Below are positions 1-8,269 of a stretch of 64,000 nt of DNA, in pieces. The position numbers and the translations under genes were made by a program. Numbering within the stretch: the first letter of the stretch is position 1; each line of letters opens with the position of its first letter. The stretch is from Collinsella aerofaciens. GTDB lineage: Bacteria; Actinomycetota; Coriobacteriia; Coriobacteriales; Coriobacteriaceae. A model generated the notes under the pieces. The model saw nothing but the letters and a program-made list of their open reading frames with translations, was not told the origin of the DNA and did not search any database. Location of the stretch: NCBI GenBank assembly GCA_008680965.1, contig NAKE01000001.1, forward strand, positions 1,736,001 through 1,800,000, written 5' to 3'.

Positions 1-486
1 GTCCTTCGTCAACTCGCAGCCCTCTTCGACACCACCGTCGCCGACCTCATGGGAGAGGACGCCACCGAGGCCGCCATCAGCGGCACCTCGCGCATGGTGC
101 CCCTGCTGGGCTTCGCGCACATGGGCGAGCCGTGCGACGAGGGGAGCCTCGCCGACGAGGTCGAGGTCCCCGCCTCCATCGCCGACGCGCACCCGCGCGG
201 CTTCATGGTCCACGCCCAGGGAGGGTGCATGGACAACCGCTTCCCCCACGACGCCCTGCTGCTCGTCGACCCCGACATGGAGCCGGCCAACGGCCAGCCG
301 GTGCTCGCCGAGACGTCCGACTACGGCGCCGTGGTGCGCAACTACACCCGGGGCCGCTCCACGGTCATGCTCACGGCGGACAGCCACAGCGGCGAGTACG
401 ACGACATCCTCGCCGGGCCGGGCGATGCGCCCGTGGTCTGCAAGGGCCGCGTCGTCTGGTACATGGGCGAGCGGGACGAGAGGTAG
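1..486 (+). CDS. XRE/S24 (LexA-like) regulator, 5' truncated by the window edge
   Basis: The frame is open from base 1, so the N-terminus lies outside the window. The first visible residues (RQLAALFDTTVADLMGED) look like the end of an XRE helix-turn-helix domain. The rest matches an S24/LexA-type C-terminal domain: AQGGCMDNRFPHDALLLVDP sits at the catalytic-loop position and AVVRNY at the lysine position. Canonical S24 peptidases have Ser-Met and a Lys there; here they read Cys-Met and Arg. It may therefore be a non-cleaving sensor or a Cys variant. Such proteins usually control prophages or integrative elements, which fits the integrase downstream. Family call fairly sure; function inferred. 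Confidence 0.7.
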   Translation, partial: VLRQLAALFDTTVADLMGEDATEAAISGTSRMVPLLGFAHMGEPCDEGSLADEVEVPASIADAHPRGFMVHAQGGCMDNRFPHDALLLVDPDMEPANGQPVLAETSDYGAVVRNYTRGRSTVMLTADSHSGEYDDILAGPGDAPVVCKGRVVWYMGERDER

Positions 487-512
487 TAGGAACGGAAAAG
501 AGGCGGGAACGC

Positions 513-1298
513 ATGAGGCCATTAGCTTTGGATAGCGTGCGGGCATATTACGAATCGGGAAACGGTGCTACCTTCGGCGGAGAGGAGTTTAATGTCTACT
601 GCGACGAAAGCTGCCATCTCGAGCACGATCGCTTCAAGGCGATGTCGCTCGGGGCGGTATGGTGCCCCAAATCGAAAGTCAGGGAGATAAGCAAGCGCCT
701 CGTGGAGATAAAGGCGAGGCATGGCGTCGGGATGGGCGCCGAGGTCAAGTGGACGAAGGTGTCGCCATGCAACTACGACCTCTATGTCGACATCATCGAC
801 TATTTCTTCGATGACGACGACCTGCACTTCAGGGGTCTTGTAGTTCCCGACAAATCAAAGCTGGACCACGCCCGCTTCAACCAGGACCATGACCTCTGGT
901 ACTACAAGATGTACTTCACGATGCTGAAGACCATCTTCTCCCGCGACGCGCGGTATTACGTCTATATCGACATAAAGGACACCCATTCCGGGCGAAACGC
1001 CCAGAAGCTCGAGAACGTGCTCGCGAACGACGCGTACGATTTCAACCATGAGATCGTGAGGAGGGTGCAGCCCATACGCTCCGACGAGGTCCAGCTGATG
1101 CAGCTCGTTGACATCCTTACCGGCGCCATCGCGTATCGCCACAACCACGACGCCATCATGCCATCGGATAGCGTCACGAAGATCAGGCTCATCAATAGAA
1201 TTATCCAGAGGTCGGGCCTCTCCCTCGTCAAGACCTCGCTCCTCAGCGAAAAGAAGATGAACCTGCTGGTCTGGCAGGCCGGGGGAATCACATCATGA
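513..1298 (+). CDS. DUF3800 domain protein
   Basis: 261 aa from ATG 513, preceded by GGCGGGAACGC; the frame is open further upstream, but that part is antisense-like and overlaps the S24 gene. The N-terminus carries the hallmark YCDESC motif (residues about 29-34) and the C-terminal half has VDILTGAIAYRHN, both typical of DUF3800. These proteins are common in mobile elements and genomic islands; an RNase H-like nuclease fold has been suggested from the conserved acidic residues, but no activity is assigned here. Its stop overlaps the start of the next gene (ATGA at 1295-1298), so the two are translationally coupled and probably work together. Confidence 0.75.
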   Translation: MRPLALDSVRAYYESGNGATFGGEEFNVYCDESCHLEHDRFKAMSLGAVWCPKSKVREISKRLVEIKARHGVGMGAEVKWTKVSPCNYDLYVDIIDYFFDDDDLHFRGLVVPDKSKLDHARFNQDHDLWYYKMYFTMLKTIFSRDARYYVYIDIKDTHSGRNAQKLENVLANDAYDFNHEIVRRVQPIRSDEVQLMQLVDILTGAIAYRHNHDAIMPSDSVTKIRLINRIIQRSGLSLVKTSLLSEKKMNLLVWQAGGITS

Positions 1299-1927
1299 AC
1301 TGCTGTTGGATACCGCCCCTAGTCGAAAGGGACAGCTCGCGTCCCTGGAGCGAATACGACGCTCTTGTCTACAGCGTGTTCAGGCGTGATTTCATCGAGG
1401 GCAAGCCCGTCTACCACGGGAAACCGGTAAAGATACGGTACCAGCCCATGCTGGAGGGACGGGCTGAGGCCTTTTGGCATCTCACCTGCAGGGACTACGA
1501 CCATAAGTCGGGTCTGCCAGAGGACCGTGTGCCAGATCTCGAAAGGTGCAGGCGCATCAGATGGCCGAAGGCGTTCATCGAGAATGCCGAGAGGTGCCCC
1601 AAAAGTCCCGACTGCGGAGGCGTTATAGCCTGGAAGGCGGAGCATCGCGCAAGGAAGAGCCGCAATGGCACCCAGATAAGGGAACGGATTAAGTTTTACC
1701 TTGAGGAAGAGAGCTACATTGTCGTATTCGAGCCGAGAGAGCACTACTGCCTGCTGATAACCGCATATTACGTCGACAACGACCACAGCAGGAAGATGAT
1801 TGAGCGCGAGATGGCGAGAAACCACGCCGAAAAAGCAGGAGGCGCTGTTTGGGCGCCTCCAGAGGACTCCTTCACACACACGGTGGATGAGCTATCCCGA
1901 TTATCGCCCCATCGCGGCGAAATGTAA
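1295..1927 (+). CDS. Uncharacterised protein coupled to DUF3800 gene, possible nuclease-like fold
   Basis: 210 aa, overlapping the DUF3800 gene by 4 bp. The C-terminal half has a run of predicted strands rich in charged and aromatic residues: RIKFYLEEESYIVVFEP, then HYCLLITAYYVDNDHSRK. That order (basic helix, strands, a TAYYV strand, a His and a Lys) recalls small barnase/EndoU/ColE5/RelE-like nuclease domains found in phages and toxins, but this is a resemblance only. Residues 100-110 hold a Cys pair (CPKSPDC). The gene has no recognised name. Its coupling and mobile-element setting suggest a two-gene defence or toxin unit; unproven. Confidence 0.5.
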   Translation: MNCCWIPPLVERDSSRPWSEYDALVYSVFRRDFIEGKPVYHGKPVKIRYQPMLEGRAEAFWHLTCRDYDHKSGLPEDRVPDLERCRRIRWPKAFIENAERCPKSPDCGGVIAWKAEHRARKSRNGTQIRERIKFYLEEESYIVVFEPREHYCLLITAYYVDNDHSRKMIEREMARNHAEKAGGAVWAPPEDSFTHTVDELSRLSPHRGEM

Positions 1928-2245
1928 ACCGAACACGTTGTGGAGATTGGGGGCCGCGGGCCGAACTGAAACAGGAAAGGCCGCCCCGCGCGCAGCTGGA
2001 GCCTAGGCATGAGGCTCGGCTACACCGTCGACGCCGTTCTCTACACCGCGAACGTAGGGCGAGATTCCAAGCGTCCACATCTAGGGGGGTGATGCCCATG
2101 AAAACGAAAAATCTCGGGACCGCAGGCTGATGCCGCGGCCCCGAGACTAAGGAGACGGCCCCTGCACTTTGGAACGTGAGACGGGGCCGGAGTCAGAGCC
2201 GGGCGAAACGGAGAATAAGCCCGCGATCTGAACGGATCTGATTAT
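1928..2245. other. Intergenic stretch with two GC-rich hairpins
   Basis: No convincing gene. A 10-codon ORF starts at 2098 after a GGGGGGTGATGCCC purine run, but it runs into a hairpin (TCTCGGG at about 2111 pairing with CCCGAGA near 2146). A second stem pairs CGGCCCC near 2156 with GGGGCCG near 2193. No T-tract follows either, so they could be an attenuator, an integrase-gene leader or part of an attachment region. No excisionase gene is visible. Confidence 0.4.
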
Positions 2246-3372
2246 ATGACAAAGAAGCAGCGCCGCCGCGTCTGGGGTTCCGTGACCGAGATGAGGCGCG
2301 GCAAGAAGTACGTCCTGCGCTGGATGCAGAACACACCACAGGGCCGCAGGCGAAGACCAAGACCGTGTACGGCACCTACCGCGAGGCGTGTGCAGAGCTT
2401 GACCGTATCCACGTCGAGCACGCCGATGACGCGCCCGTGCCCACCATAGCCAAGGCCTACGAGACGTGGCTCGTCCCCAAGATGGCCGCACAGGTCGAGG
2501 CTGGGACGCTCGCCCCCAACACCCGCGACCTCGTGCTGCGGTCGTGGAGAAACTACGTCGGACCCCGCTGGGGCGCAATGCCCGTCGACCAGCTGCGCGC
2601 CGTCGAGCTGCAGGACTGGCTGCTGACGCTGCCCGCCGCCACAGCAGATACCGCCCTGCTCACCCTGCGCAAGGTCTACGCCTGCGTCTCGACCTTCATC
2701 CGCCTGCCGCTCGACCCATTCGCCGCCAGCGTCAGGTACACCATGCCCACCCGCAAGACCCGCGAGCGCTCAAAGCGCGTCTACACCCTCGACGAGGCCC
2801 TGGGCGTCCTCGATGAACTGCGCGGCAACCCGCTGGAGCCCGCGTTCATCCTCGCGTGCTTCGGCTCCTGCCGCTCAGGCGAGTCACTGGGCGTGCGCAC
2901 CGAAGAGGTGTTGCACTGGGAGCGTAGCGGCACCGTCCTCGCCTCTGCCGACATCTGCCGCCAGATGCAGCAGTCCGGCACCGAGCCGGTGGGCGCCCTC
3001 AAGACCGCCAAGTCCGCGCGCACCGTCGTGATCTTGCCGCAGGCCGCCGACCGCCTCGTCGAGATAGCGGCCGCCCGCGCCGCCGAGGGCCGCGAGTGGC
3101 TGAGCGACCGGGGCGACGGGCTGCCCATGAACCGGAGCATCTGCAACGACCGCTGGCGGAAACTCTGCGCCGCCCGCGGCACCGAGCACATCCCGTGGTC
3201 GAACCTGCGCAACTCGTGGCGTACGATAGCGGAGGTCGAGCTTCGCCTGCCGTGGGACCTCATAGAGATGCTCATGGGCCACGCCCTCCCCGGCGTGTCG
3301 GGCAGGCACTATATCCGGCCCACCGCCGAGCAGGTCGTCCGCGCCGCCTTCGACGCGCTTGGGATAAGTTAG
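2246..3372 (+). pseudogene. Tyrosine-type integrase/recombinase, frameshifted near 2345
   Basis: Two frames together make one integrase. The N-terminal Arm-type DNA-binding part (MTKKQRRRVWGSVTEM..., from ATG 2246) is in frame 2, and the core-binding and catalytic domains are in frame 1 from about 2341 (AKTKTVYGTYREAC...). One base appears to be missing between about 2338 and 2350. The catalytic half keeps RSGESLG (first Arg), NLRNSW (second Arg, with Ser at the usual His of HxLR), MGHALPGVSGRHY (His and the nucleophilic Tyr) and ends at 3372. An internal ATG at 2365 could still make a 335-aa protein lacking the Arm domain. Likely inactivated, unless this is a sequencing error or programmed frameshift. 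Confidence 0.75.
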
Positions 3373-3761
3373 GATATTCCACCGCAAAGCCGCAGGTAGA
3401 TGGCACGCAGTTAGTTGTGGCAGTATTAAGATTCGCAGCCCAAAACCACCGCAAAGGGGACAGGCACCTTTGTGGCGGTTCCCACAAACATCTCGATCTG
3501 TAACAGTTAGAGTCCATTTTTCGGCCCACCTGTTACAGATTGAGACATTCAAATTCCGCTGAGAAGAAAATCTCGATCTGTAACAGTAACTCGGCAAAAT
3601 CGACCCTAGATGTTACAGATCGAGACAAACGACCGATATCGACCTAAATAATCTCAATCTGTAACATCTAGCCCGTTTTCGGCCTTACAGCTGTTGCAGA
3701 TCAAGACAAACCAACGAAACAAGCCACCGCAAGGGGAACTTTTGTACTGCTTTGGGCCGTA
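3373..3761. other. Intergenic region filled with palindromic repeats
   Basis: No gene. It contains a GC-rich palindrome at 3445-3480 (AACCACCGCAAAGG against CCTTTGTGGCGGTT) and then the three REP-like units described separately at 3491-3706. The word CCACCGCAA recurs near 3379, 3448 and 3723. The repeats lie downstream of both the rightward integrase and the leftward SGNH hydrolase gene, so they may also end transcription. Confidence 0.6.
3491..3706. repeat. Three tandem REP/BIME-like palindromic units
   Basis: Three hairpins repeat every 80-81 bp: arms 3491-3506/3530-3545, 3571-3585/3611-3625 and 3652-3666/3691-3706. Each arm is a version of TCTCGATCTGTAACAG and its complement. The 23-25 nt loops are related (TAG, then ATTTT or GTTTT, then CGGC), but the middle unit carries its loop in the opposite orientation. 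Alternating orientation is the layout of bacterial interspersed mosaic elements. No RAYT transposase gene is in the window. Confidence 0.8.
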
Positions 3762-4421
3762 CTACTCTCCGATCATCTCTTTAAGCTTGGCTGCCACGGC
3801 ATGGCCGAGGCTCTCGTGGCTTTCCGGCATCATGTGCAGATAATCGATATCGCCCGGCTCGGCAAAATCGGCGGCATTCAAAAAGTCGCAGCCAAACTGT
3901 TCGGCAACATACGCATAGTATTCGGCAAAATGCTCCGAGGCCTCGACGGAGTGCTCGTCAAAGTCGGTCATATACACATCGGCGATCTGCGGCTTGATCT
4001 TGATAGGAGCCATCAGCAGAATGCGCGGACAAGGCGCAGCGTCGGTCCAGGGAAACGCGCGGACGGTGCGAATCAGCGCCATGGCACCGTCAGCGATATC
4101 GGCAGCCCCCACGCTAAAGACCGTCTTGCAGTCGTTGGTGCCCAGCATAATCACGATCGCGTCCAGCGGCTTATGGGACTCGAGCAGCATCGGCAACGCG
4201 CGGATGCCGTTGAGATTGGTGTCCAGATGGCACATGTCGTCGCGCACCGTCGTGCGGCCGTTTAGGCCTTCCTCAATCACGTGCCAGCCCTCGCCCAGGT
4301 CGCGCTGGGCCACGCCGCACCAGCGCACATCGTGCGCATAGCGCACCGCGGTGCCGTCGCGCATGCCCGCCGGATCATAGCCATAGGTATTGCTGTCGCC
4401 AAAGCACAGAACGTTTTTCAT
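3762..4421 (-). CDS. SGNH/GDSL-type esterase or lipase
   Basis: 219 aa, start ATG 4421 after AGAGGAAGGG. All four blocks of the SGNH hydrolase family are present: GDSN (residues 8-11, nucleophilic Ser), GLNG near 53-56, GTND near 96-99, and the C-terminal Asp/His pair (DIDYLHMMPESH). No signal peptide or membrane segment is visible, so it is probably a cytoplasmic esterase acting on acyl or acetyl esters; the substrate cannot be told. It lies 78 bp downstream of the PARG-like gene, with a terminator hairpin between, so it is probably transcribed on its own. Confidence 0.85.
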   Translation of the reverse strand: MKNVLCFGDSNTYGYDPAGMRDGTAVRYAHDVRWCGVAQRDLGEGWHVIEEGLNGRTTVRDDMCHLDTNLNGIRALPMLLESHKPLDAIVIMLGTNDCKTVFSVGAADIADGAMALIRTVRAFPWTDAAPCPRILLMAPIKIKPQIADVYMTDFDEHSVEASEHFAEYYAYVAEQFGCDFLNAADFAEPGDIDYLHMMPESHESLGHAVAAKLKEMIGE

Positions 4422-4438
4422 CGTAAGCCCTTCCTCTA

Positions 4439-4474
4439 GTAAAAAGCCGGCGGGAGCAGTCTCTCCTGCCGGAT
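4439..4474 (-). terminator. Terminator after the PARG-like gene
   Basis: On the minus strand CCGGCAGGAGAGACTGCTCC continues to CGCCGG and a T run: a GC-rich stem followed by five Ts, just downstream of the stop at 4500. Confidence 0.75.
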
Positions 4475-4499
4475 CGACCTATCTGTCAGCACATACCGA

Positions 4500-5642
4500 T
4501 TACAGGTATTTGCGCCAGTCGTCGTCATCCTCATCGTCCTCAGCAGCGGCCTGAGCCTGCTCGGCGGCACGGGCGGCCGCGGCGCGGGCGGCCACCTGAG
4601 CATAGGACTCCTCGTTACACTCGGGGAAGCTTGCCAACACGTGCTCAAACTTGGCGAAGTCCTCATCCCAGCGCGTAGAGGGCACGGCAAAAAACACCTG
4701 CTTGACCTTGAAGTCGCCCGACGCAAGCTCCTTGCGGAAGAGCTCAGCCACGGCCTCGGCGTCAAAGCCGTTGTTGTCGCAGCCCCAAGCGCCCAGCACG
4801 AGCTTCTCGCGACCCAGCTCATCGCAGATGGCAAGCACAAAGCGGATGCGATCGCGCAGGGCATCCAGCAAGGCATCGTCACCCACGCGATACTCCTGGC
4901 GAGCGCGCTTGGCGTTGGGCGCGGCGGCAACGATCACGTCAGCATATGCATGTACGTGATTGCGGTCGAAGCGCACCGCAGGCACCACCAGCGCACGGTT
5001 GCGGTAAAGCTCGCAGTTGATGTTGCGACGACGGTTCTCGCCGTACCATTTGCGCTGCTTATCGAGCACGTTGTACAGGTACGAATCGGCACAGAGCGTG
5101 GCCTCCTGGCCCAGATAGCCCTGGATGTAGCCACCGCCCGGGTTGGTGAACGAGGCAAAGGCAAGCACGGCCATGTCACAGAACTGCGCGTAGCCTCGGC
5201 CGTTATCCAGAATGGCCTGCGTGGCAGAGGCGTCGAGCACGGTGACCTCGGGCAGGACCGGAGCGGGCTTTTCGGCGGCAGGCGCGGACTCGGCCTCCGT
5301 GGCCTCCTCGGCGGGTGCAAGCTCGGCCGCAACCTCGGTCTCGGCGGATGCAACCTCGGCGGCCTCGACCTCGGGCTCCTCGGCGGCCTCAGACTCCTCA
5401 GCAACCTGTTCCTCGGCAGCGTCGGCCGCTTGGGCCTTGGCCTTCATCGCCGCGACAAATCCGGCAGGCATACCATCGAACTCGCGCACGCCGGCAATCG
5501 AACGCTCGATGTCCTTGGCGCAGGCCTCGGACACAGCCACCACATGGCGCTCGGCGGCCTTGGCACGCGCCTCGCGCTTGGGATTGGGCTGACCCGCTCG
5601 GTTAGACCTGCGGTTACGGTTCCTGTTGTCGACATCTGCCAT
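4500..5642 (-). CDS. PARG-like macrodomain protein (TIGR02452/DUF2263) with long disordered N-terminus
   Basis: 380 aa, start ATG 5642 after AAAGGTGG. Residues 1-70 are basic, and 72-130 are an Ala/Glu-rich low-complexity linker. From about 132 the sequence matches microbial poly(ADP-ribose) glycohydrolase-like proteins: NPGGGYIQGYLGQEATL at 167-183, then LVLGAWGCDNNGF. In active bacterial PARGs the signature is GGG-X6-8-QEE, with the last Glu catalytic; here it reads QEA (179-181), so it may bind ADP-ribose without cleaving it, or use another Glu. Expected role: ADP-ribose removal or reading in the cytoplasm. Family sure; activity doubtful. Confidence 0.8.
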   Translation of the reverse strand: MADVDNRNRNRRSNRAGQPNPKREARAKAAERHVVAVSEACAKDIERSIAGVREFDGMPAGFVAAMKAKAQAADAAEEQVAEESEAAEEPEVEAAEVASAETEVAAELAPAEEATEAESAPAAEKPAPVLPEVTVLDASATQAILDNGRGYAQFCDMAVLAFASFTNPGGGYIQGYLGQEATLCADSYLYNVLDKQRKWYGENRRRNINCELYRNRALVVPAVRFDRNHVHAYADVIVAAAPNAKRARQEYRVGDDALLDALRDRIRFVLAICDELGREKLVLGAWGCDNNGFDAEAVAELFRKELASGDFKVKQVFFAVPSTRWDEDFAKFEHVLASFPECNEESYAQVAARAAAARAAEQAQAAAEDDEDDDDWRKYL

Positions 5643-5707
5643 TCGTGGCCACCTTTCCTGTCGCTGCCGCTATCGGCTTTTTCCCATCCATCATACCCCG
5701 CCGCGCA

Positions 5708-5740
5708 CAAAAAAGACGGCCCCGAAGGACCGCCTTTCGC
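5708..5740 (-). terminator. Terminator after BI-1 family gene
   Basis: On the minus strand GGCGGTCCTTCGGGGCCGTC followed by six Ts, downstream of the stop at 5784: a stem with a CTTCGG-type loop. Confidence 0.8.
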
Positions 5741-5783
5741 ATCGTTTTACCGTGTCCGGCAGGAAGCGTCGCAATGCCGCGCT

Positions 5784-6479
5784 TTAATCGCGACGACCAA
5801 GGATATTCAGGATGCGCAGGAACACGTTGATGATGTCCACGAACAGGTTGGATGCCATGAGCACGGCGTTGGGCAGCGTGGGCGGCACCGTCGTGGCCAC
5901 ATAGGTGTCATAGCCAATAAAGCCGGCGAACACCACGATCACGATCAGGTCGGTGATGGACTGCGAGACGCCCATGAACATCAGCACGATCTCGACCAGA
6001 ATCGTGGCAAGTAGGATGCCAAAACCAATGCCGTACACACGCTGGAAGAACTTGGGAAAGGTCACGCCCAGCGCACCAAAGACAAAGGTGATGGCGGCCG
6101 TGGCGATAAAGGCGGTGTTAATGGTAGGCAGGTCGTAGTTGGCAAGGCCAAACGACGCCGTCAGGCCAAAGGTGCTCGCAAAGACCACGTAGCCCACGAG
6201 TGACAGGCCCACGGACTGTTTGCTGGCAGCAGCCGACATCATGACCATGCCGACGATGGTCAAAATAAATGAGCCAAAGACCAGCGGCAAAGCGGCGCCG
6301 CTCATCATCATGCGCGCAAACGACATGGTGCTCGTAAAGTAAGCACCGGCGCCCATGGCGCAAAAGCCCAAAAAGATCAGGGCAGACATGACAAGGTTGT
6401 ACGCGCGCGGCGACATCTCCTTGGCACGGCTTGCGCCGGTTTCGATGGGGCCGTTCTGATAGCCCTGGATATCGTTCAT
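5784..6479 (-). CDS. Bax inhibitor-1/YccA family membrane protein
   Basis: 231 aa, ATG 6479 preceded by GAAAGGACG. The protein has about seven hydrophobic segments from residue 28 onward and the characteristic family ending FVDIINVFLRILNIL near the C-terminus, plus FAGFIGYDTYV in the sixth segment, which holds the conserved Asp. Relatives include E. coli YbhL/YccA and B. subtilis YetJ, a pH-sensitive calcium leak channel; YccA interacts with the FtsH protease. The substrate of this protein is unknown. It is a single-gene unit with its own terminator. Confidence 0.9.
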   Translation of the reverse strand: MNDIQGYQNGPIETGASRAKEMSPRAYNLVMSALIFLGFCAMGAGAYFTSTMSFARMMMSGAALPLVFGSFILTIVGMVMMSAAASKQSVGLSLVGYVVFASTFGLTASFGLANYDLPTINTAFIATAAITFVFGALGVTFPKFFQRVYGIGFGILLATILVEIVLMFMGVSQSITDLIVIVVFAGFIGYDTYVATTVPPTLPNAVLMASNLFVDIINVFLRILNILGRRD

Positions 6480-6563
6480 AATTTCGTCCTTTCAAAATGT
6501 GCCGTGAAAGACGGCACAGCAGATGACATGATTCCCGTCATTGTACCCGAATGCCGCGCGCTC

Positions 6564-6902
6564 TTATCTGCGACGTTCGCTCTCGAGCGTACGGTCGAAT
6601 GCCCACACCCACCAACGCATCAGATGGGCCTGCGAGCCATCCGGTCGCTCGCGTGCTTGTTCTTCCAGATACAGTTCGGTCGCATGTCCGCCAAAACGAA
6701 CCTTATAGGTTGCCGTACGAATACCGTGGACCGTCAGGCCAAAACCGGTGGACGAGACAATCTCGTCAATCGTAAAGCAACGACCATCGACCCAGCAGAC
6801 GGTAACCGGCACGACTTGTCCGCCCGCGAGGATGCGGGCCACGACATCCACATACTGCTTGTGCACGCGTCGAGTTTTGCCATCTGTCTGTCGATATTCC
6901 AT
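6564..6902 (-). CDS. Small conserved protein of unknown function
   Basis: 112 aa from ATG 6902, chosen over the longer frame because AGGGGGT lies immediately upstream. The start is Arg/Lys rich (MEYRQTDGKTRRVHKQY); the middle is a beta-rich stretch (VVPVTVCWVDGRCFTIDEIV), then TYKVRFGGHATELYLEE and a Trp-rich end. No membrane segment. I do not recognise the family with certainty. It is transcribed leftward towards the BI-1 gene, 84 bp away. Confidence 0.6.
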   Translation of the reverse strand: MEYRQTDGKTRRVHKQYVDVVARILAGGQVVPVTVCWVDGRCFTIDEIVSSTGFGLTVHGIRTATYKVRFGGHATELYLEEQARERPDGSQAHLMRWWVWAFDRTLESERRR

Positions 6903-7152
6903 ACCCCCTATTATCGAACGCATGTTTGCATATTGTAAAGCGAACAGACTGTGGTTTTGGGATGTTGGGGCGTGCGCACGTGTCCTCATGGCGTGCTAGC
7001 AAAAAGAACACCCGCGGTCAACAGGGCTAATATTCAATGTTAGTGCCAAAAAATTCACTTCTCCCATCAGAACTCGGTAAAGAAGCCCACAGGAGGTGAT
7101 ACGATTTATCATGCTTTTGTAACATGTCTGCAAACTTCGAGAAAGCCCATAT

Positions 7153-8202
7153 ATGGACGTAACGTTCTCAGCCTTCCTCGGCCAACTTGTGTCGAACCCA
7201 GTCCTTGCCGTCACCGTGTTCCTCGCGCTCGGCGCTATCTTCGTCAACGGATGGACCGACGCGCCCAACGCCATCGCGACCTGTGTCACCACGCGCTGCA
7301 TGCCCGCCCGCGCCGCCATTCTTATGAGCGCCGCATTCAACTTTTTGGGCGTGCTCATCATGACGCATTTTAATGCCAGCGTCGCCAACACCATCTCGCA
7401 TATCGTCGACTTTGGCGGAAACAGCACCATGGCGCTCGCGTGCCTCTGCGCGGCGCTGTTCTCCATCGTCGTCTACGGCGCCACGGCATCGCGTTTTGGT
7501 ATCCCCACCTCGCAAAGCCACAGCCTTATCGCCGGCCTGACCGGTGCCGCAATCGCCCTCGGCGGCGCGAGCAGCGTCAACGTCCACGAGTGGATGAAGG
7601 TCATCTACGGCTTGGCGCTCTCCATCGGCCTGGGCTTTGTCATGGGCTGGGTCCTGTGCAAGCTCGTCTCGATTCTTTTCGCCGCCGCCAACAGGCGACG
7701 TGCCAACGTCTTCTTTAAATACGCTCAGATCGCGAGCGCTGCGGCCATGAGCTTCATGCACGGCGCGCAGGATGGACAGAAGTTCATCGGCGTGCTCTTT
7801 TTAGGAGTGGCCTTCGCCAGCGGCCAGACGAGCGTCGGCGATGCCGGCATCCCCATCTGGATTATGCTGCTGTGCTCGGCCACTATGGGTATCGGCACCA
7901 GCGTGGGCGGTGAGCGCATCATCAAGTCTGTCGGTCAGAGCATGGTCAAGCTCGAAAAGTACCAGGGCTTCTCCGCCGACCTGGCGGGCGCCGCGAACCT
8001 GCTACTTGCCACCCTTACCGGCATCCCCGTATCCTCCACCCACATCAAAACCTGCGCCATTATGGGTGTCGGCGCCGTCAAGCGCCTCTCGGCCATCAAC
8101 TTCGGCGTGGTCAAGGACATGATGTTCACGTGGTTCTTCACCTTCCCCGCTTGTGGACTCATCAGCTTTGTCATGGCCAAGCTGTTCATGATGTTCATCT
8201 AG
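7153..8202 (+). CDS. pit: Pit family inorganic phosphate transporter
   Basis: 349 aa. About ten membrane segments. The PiT signature occurs early (FVNGWTDAPNAIATCVTTR, residues about 34-52) and again as the C-terminal repeat, where HIKTCAIMGVG matches the second half. Pit carriers import metal-phosphate complexes driven by the proton gradient, with low affinity. The following DUF47 gene, 67 bp away, is the usual partner of Pit. ATG 7153 has only GAGAAAG at a distance; a perfect AGGAGGTGAT lies further upstream before a 3-codon ORF. Together with pstSCAB this gives the cell both low- and high-affinity phosphate uptake. Confidence 0.93.
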   Translation: MDVTFSAFLGQLVSNPVLAVTVFLALGAIFVNGWTDAPNAIATCVTTRCMPARAAILMSAAFNFLGVLIMTHFNASVANTISHIVDFGGNSTMALACLCAALFSIVVYGATASRFGIPTSQSHSLIAGLTGAAIALGGASSVNVHEWMKVIYGLALSIGLGFVMGWVLCKLVSILFAAANRRRANVFFKYAQIASAAAMSFMHGAQDGQKFIGVLFLGVAFASGQTSVGDAGIPIWIMLLCSATMGIGTSVGGERIIKSVGQSMVKLEKYQGFSADLAGAANLLLATLTGIPVSSTHIKTCAIMGVGAVKRLSAINFGVVKDMMFTWFFTFPACGLISFVMAKLFMMFI

Positions 8203-8269
8203 TCAAACCGAACGGCCATCCGGACCGCAATACCTCGCCCACCCGTCTTCGCCTCGAAAGGACCCACTC

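Noticed and set aside
2098..2130. 10-codon ORF after a GGGGGG run
   Set aside because: Too short to support as a gene and it runs into a hairpin; may be chance.
3491..3706. Possible CRISPR array
   Set aside because: Only three units, each a full palindrome with arms 40-60 bp apart and alternating orientation; spacers are not of constant size, and no cas genes are present.
6902..7152. tRNA or small RNA upstream of pit
   Set aside because: No cloverleaf or conserved loop sequence could be traced here or in any other intergenic stretch by eye.
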